Shown in pieces: positions 59,333 through 64,000 of a stretch of 64,000 nt of DNA. The position numbers and the translations under genes are program-made. Origin of the DNA: Callipepla californica brunnescens (lineage: Eukaryota; Chordata; Aves; Galliformes; Odontophoridae); assembly GCA_023055505.1 (NCBI GenBank), contig JALIRH010000006.1, forward strand, positions 26,013,105 to 26,077,104, written 5' to 3'. Numbering within the stretch: the first letter of the stretch is position 1; each line of letters opens with the position of its first letter. A model generated the notes under the pieces. The model worked only from the letters and a program-made list of their open reading frames with translations, did no database searches and had not been told where the DNA came from.

Positions 59333-62300
59333 TCATCAGGTAGTTATGAAGTTGATATGTATATATCTTTTTAAGCTTGGAAAACAAACCAACTTTGAGG
59401 TACAGCTCTGAGGATTAGGATTTTCCTTTATATCACTCTGTTTCATGGAAGAGCAAAAAATCACACTGAAAAGCCAAGCGAGATTAGGAGATTGTCGCAA
59501 TCATATTTGGATAACTAGAACCTGAAACAGTACCAAGTAAAGCTCCATACAGCTGCTTCTTTCATCAAGTTGTACATGGTCAATGTACAAACATTTGAAA
59601 GCTTTGAGAGTAGTTATGTGAACAAAACTACTTTTCAGGGGGTAAGTTTCAAAATGTTACACAGATGACAGCTTTGCAAATCAAAAATCAGTTCTCCTTT
59701 GATTTTTGAGTAGACTTTTTTCTTCTTTTCCTGTACTACTTACATTTCAAAATAATCACAATTCCATTTGCTGTCTATAAGAAGGATGGGTTTCTACAGA
59801 ACTTCTCTTCCAGGAAAGGAAGGCAAATACAAGAAAAGAGATGAATACAGAATTTAGGAGAAAAAGACAAAGGATGCTTGAAGGATTCAGCTAGCATTAG
59901 GCATGTAATTTCTGAATAGTGGCATATTTTTTTTAATTTTTTTTGAAACACGGAATAAGGGACAGCTCCAACAGTGAAACAGAGAATTACTGAGAAATCA
60001 GGAGATTGGAAGAAGGAAAAAAAAATCTTTATGGGATTTTCCACCTTTGTGTTCTCTATAAATTGAAAGTATGAAAAATAAGTAAACGTAGTAACTTGAG
60101 CTCTTGCATTTACAGTTCCCTGGAGAGGGAGGCTAGGTTCCTAGGAGCCCAGAGCAATCTCTGTAGCTAAAGCAGAGACAAAGAAAGGAAGCATGGAAGA
60201 TAGGATGATATTTAAACTATTAACATTTTAATGCATGAATGTCTCCTTAGCATCTGGAGTTTTCTTAATTACAAAAGATAAAGTAAAAAAGAAAACCGAC
60301 AACAGGTTAGTGATTTTTCCATATATCCAGGCGCTATTTCATAGGTTCTTTTGGTACATGCTTGATTCCTGGCTGGGCTGCATACTCAGTTTTATTTTCT
60401 GTCAAAATAAGTATTCAGAGGATGTCGGGATTTCACACTGGTACGGATTTCAGATGCAGCCCAGAAACTTAATAAGTTAATTATTGGCAAAAAGACAAAA
60501 CTATCACTAACCACTCCAGCCAGTTGAGAAATCTGGGCAGTTACAGAGTTGTCCTGTTGAGTTCTTTTGGCTTAAATGAGCAGTTGTGGAGTGTGCTCTC
60601 TGACCGTTAGATGGAAGGTGGAAGATCCTTTTCTTTGATAAGGGTTTTCTTTGGTGTTTAGTCTGTAGAGATGTTGCTAGTACAGTACTTCATATTTTTT
60701 TTGTTGTGATTTCAAAAAAGATGCATCCAAAATGCTCCTCCTTTGTAGCTTTGTACATCAATGCCATATGTTGAGAACATGGTGAAGAGTAGTTGTAGAA
60801 TCTGTGCTGCAACACTTCTCCTTTCTCTCTCTCCCCACCCACACTAAAATAAGAGTTGGAGTCTGTTATCTTCCGCACCAGTTTTCCCTCCTGTAAATGT
60901 AGACTTTCCAGAAAGACAACGTTAACGCTCTTCCAATTAACCAGGGGTTTTTGTTTTTGTTTTGAGGATCTATTTTTAGATTCTTTAAAACATCAGAGTG
61001 GTGTAAGTTAAAAATTGAAATATTAACAGCAGCTGAAGGTGAATACAGAAAATCACTGAGTTTCTGAAATCCTGCTGCAAGTAAATAGTGTACCAAATCT
61101 GTAATGTGCTGTCCCTTTCCTTTGTATTTTCAGTATGTCATCTAGAAGCTAATTCAAAAAAGTTCTGAATGTCAACCTGGTGTTTTTTATCTGCTTTAAA
61201 TTGTTTAGTCTTGAGTGAGAAATTATATCCCTTTTAACTTGCACATTCTAGTGCTTTGGCTTAGTTCCACTGCTGCTGCTTACTCTGAAATGTGCAGAAT
61301 AAAAGGGCAAAAGATCTCATCCTGTCTGATCTAATCTTGCTTCAAGTTTTTTTTCACTATTAGCATCCTGTGACAGTCATTTTTAGCAGTGGATCACAAA
61401 CAGCCTTTAATGCTTCATTTGTCTCCTTTCATGCTGAGAATAAAGGAAGCATCTAGAACCTATTACAGGGTACAAAGTGCATGCAAGCATGTAGTAGAAC
61501 AAAGGGCTGTTAATAGAAATGTTACAAAAATGATATTACCATTTCACGCCCAAATACCTGTGGACAGATGTAAACCTGATGATTTTCACTGGATGAACAT
61601 TTTGCAAATGAAACATCTTTGTATATTTGAAAGAAAACCACAGTTATTTGTCTTGTGTGTAGTGTGGTGATATGTGTATGTAAGAACCTAAGCCTGCAAA
61701 AAGAGTATGTTTTAAAGTGAAGAGTGTATTTCACTTCAAGAGATTTACTTCAGATAATGCAGTCCTTTGTGACAGCTTGACACATGCTGCTTTGGTCATC
61801 TGTTATTTATTTAAGACCGACTGTGGAGAATGGCCCAGATTATAGAATGAAAGATATGAGATGTTGAATCATAAGAGAAAACATTATGTGAAAAAGTGAG
61901 CTTATCCTAAAATAGCTTTAGAATTTCTGTCATCCTCAGAGTCATGATTTAGTGAGAATATGTGATATAAGAACAAATACCTATGAAATGTTTTGTCTTC
62001 TGGTGGTGGAACACAAAAAAAAAGCAACACAAGAAGATAGAGAGGCACTTCTTTCTGGCTGTCGCTCCTTGAGAGGATAATGCAAATACATATTAGAGTT
62101 GTTCCATCCTGGAACAGCTCAAGGTGCCCATTCTAGGAGGGATCCAGACACAAGATAATTTTGTCTTCTGTGCTCTGAAAATACTATATTATCTTTCCAA
62201 AAGTGAATTGGCTACTTGTTTAACCTGAAACAGAATAAAGATGGTTCTCGTCTGATTTAGTGCTTATTTAGACTTGCAGGATAGAACTCTGGATTCTTTG

Positions 62301-63684
62301 GATGTTAGAAAATCCTCAGTGTAAATGTGCAGCTGGGGTTGGTTCTTCTGCATTGTGAATAATTCTGTGTTACCCAGACATGGAAATAGGAAGAATGGCA
62401 CGCTTCACACACATTGTGATGTTAAGCAGTAGGCATTGCAACACTAAACTGGGAGTTTTTCCAATCTGTTGTATGGATTGTAACTTTGTTTAGTAGCTGA
62501 AGGTCAGTTTTAAAAAGGACGCCATTTCTGTTTTGTTCTCATGAACACCATTTTTCAGATTCTGCTGGTTCTTATTTTTCTTTATATATTTTTATTCTCC
62601 CCACCCTTGAGGCAAAGAAATAGCTTGGGGAAATGAAACAAACTGTCCAAATATGTAAAAGTTACACTTCCTCAAGGAATTTCAGCAATATGTAACAGCT
62701 GGTCTAAATGGGGATTTGAGCAGTTTAGATATTTTTTTTTGCTGTTTCAGATAGAAAAATAGAGCAGTAATGATTTTTCAACTGAACAAGGATGATTTCT
62801 TTTAGAAAACAGCTTTATATTTGCACAGTTAATAGTTACACTGCAATAAGAATAGATATTTTAATATGTAAACCAAAACTTTTCTTATTTTATCGTGTCT
62901 CATTTCTCAAAAAAAAAAAAAAAAAAAAAATCTAACTATCTGTGCTGTGGTGTTACTAACCTAGTGAAAATGTGAGCAGCCAGAGAAGTGTTTCTGCATG
63001 CAAAAATGGAGTGGAGTAGTTGACACCATAGTTAACTATACCAAAATGTGTAGCATGTTGAATGTCTAGCATGTTTTCTAGCATGTGGCACAGATATTAA
63101 TTATATAAATTGTGACTACTGAAGTGTTACTGTACTACCTCCAGTAGAGTAACTTTATTTTTAAGCTTACTCAATCTTAATAAACTAGTTTGTAAATGAA
63201 TGCTGAGATTTCAGTGGAAAAATCCTTTTACTGTCTGCTATGTACTGATTTGTCTAGAGACGAAAGGGGTATCTGCTTCATATGAAGGAATCTATAGGAT
63301 TAGTAGTTCAGCTTTGTTCTTGCTGTTTGAGTAACTGCCTTATTCTGTGCTGTAGAGAAGCACAAGCAGGTACAGAGACAGAATAGGATTGTCAGTTTCC
63401 TTTTTTTGTGTTCCAAAGTTCCCAGGTTAGTGGATTTTTGGAACAAATGTTGAAAGCTTTTCATCTAGGTTTGAATGACAGCTTGATTTAGTAACTAGAG
63501 AAACTGAGAGCTACTTTTGGGAGGCAATTTTAGGTGTAGTTTTATTATTTTGGGGTTAGCACGCATTAAGCACTGCTACCCTTTTGCATTTACAGGAGTG
63601 TCGACTCCTGTGAACTTGAAAAATAATCCAGTCCAGCTTTGTTGCCATGGGGGGATTTGTGAAAAGGTTAGGTGGAAAAAGGTA
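59333..63684. other. Intron 2, AT-rich, no gene seen
   Basis: Contains a second CTATTTTTAG (about 60969-60978, the same 10-mer as the promoter MEF2 site) and an A22 run at 62909-62930 without an upstream AATAAA. A 93-codon frame at 61389-61670 has no similarity. Nothing else recognised. Confidence 0.5.
62909..62930. repeat. A22 homopolymer
   Basis: Twenty-two consecutive A after CATTTCTC. No polyadenylation signal precedes it, so it is treated as a simple repeat. Confidence 0.9.
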
Positions 63685-63890
63685 ATTGCAGAACTGGTGG
63701 ACAGGTTTCCTTGAGAGGTGATGCCCTTCACCTGTCAGTTTTCAACAGGCATTTGGGAAATGCCTTCAATAACATGCTTTAACATTTGTTCAGCCCTGAA
63801 GTCGTCAGGCATTTGGAATGGAAGATCTCTGAGACACCCTTCCACCTGAACTGTTACGTTCAATTCTACTCCACCTATCCTATTTAGACT
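63685..63890 (+). mobile_element. CR1-family LINE 3' fragment, sense, diverged
   Basis: GGTTTCCTTGAGAGGTGATG, CCTGTCAGTTTTCAACAGGC, ATTTGGGAAATGCCTTCAAT, AACATGCTTTAACATTTG, TCAGCCCTGAAGTCGTCAGG and the end AAGATCTCTGAGACACCC to TTCAATTCTA resemble the 3' region of a CR1 subfamily whose tail is TATTCTA-like. Diverged and about 200 bases long. Confidence 0.7.
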
Positions 63891-64000
63891 TAAATTGGGT
63901 GGGTTAATATTCCAGAAGCTTACCAAATACTATACTGATCAGTGAGAAGGTGAAAGACCTTTATAAGGTCATCTTCCCTTTTCATTAGTGGTAATACTGA

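Larger units (their letters stand above)
35090..64000 (+). other. Intron 2 and beyond (no further exon recognised)
   Basis: Nearly 29 kb downstream of exon 2 is intron-like: AT-rich, with stops in all frames, homopolymer runs and CR1 remnants. A candidate cryptic exon at 35997-36085 has good splice signals but creates an early stop in the main frame. Real coding exons may exist and be missed, since short exons without similarity cannot be seen by eye. Confidence 0.5.

Noticed and set aside
61389..61670. 93-codon plus frame
   Set aside because: No similarity, no splice sites or promoter, AT-rich context.
62880..62930. A22 as a retrocopy tail
   Set aside because: No AATAAA upstream and no transcript-like sequence.
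63735..63926. 63-codon minus frame as a protein gene
   Set aside because: It is the antisense of a CR1-family 3' end.

Overview
The window looks like avian nuclear DNA, most likely a galliform such as chicken. Outside one GC-rich block it is AT-rich, gene-poor and non-coding. At least ten pieces of the bird/reptile LINE family CR1 are readable, all truncated, and about half lie in each orientation. I see no bacterial genes, rRNA, tRNA or CRISPR. No open reading frame longer than the recognisable CR1 pieces looks like a known protein.

Layout: positions 41-760 hold a CR1 3' portion in antisense, directly abutting a CpG island (about 760-1560). The island carries a promoter-like region with a consensus MEF2 site, a long pyrimidine tract and GC boxes. 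A 5' exon then ends at a strong splice donor at 1263/1264. This exon appears to be untranslated leader with two short upstream ORFs. A roughly 33.7 kb intron follows. The second recognised exon (34976-35089, 114 bp) has a strong acceptor, a good donor and an ATG at 35068 preceded by an in-frame stop in the same exon. It is the likely start of the protein (M-S-S-T-T-Q-P, then split by the intron). From 35090 to the end I see only intron-like sequence with CR1 remnants, homopolymer and microsatellite tracts and a few possible regulatory spots. The window is therefore best read as the 5' part of one long plus-strand vertebrate gene. I could not identify that gene from seven codons.

There is no clear undescribed biological system here. 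The items most worth checking are a pair of perfect cAMP-response elements 182 bp apart in intron 1, the promoter/leader arrangement (MEF2 site, uORFs, G-quadruplex-prone tracts on both sides of exon 1), a perfect 40-base tandem duplication, a 14-bp perfect inverted repeat, a 20-23 bp periodic AATTAAGTTGATG-like motif, and two very old CR1 copies.
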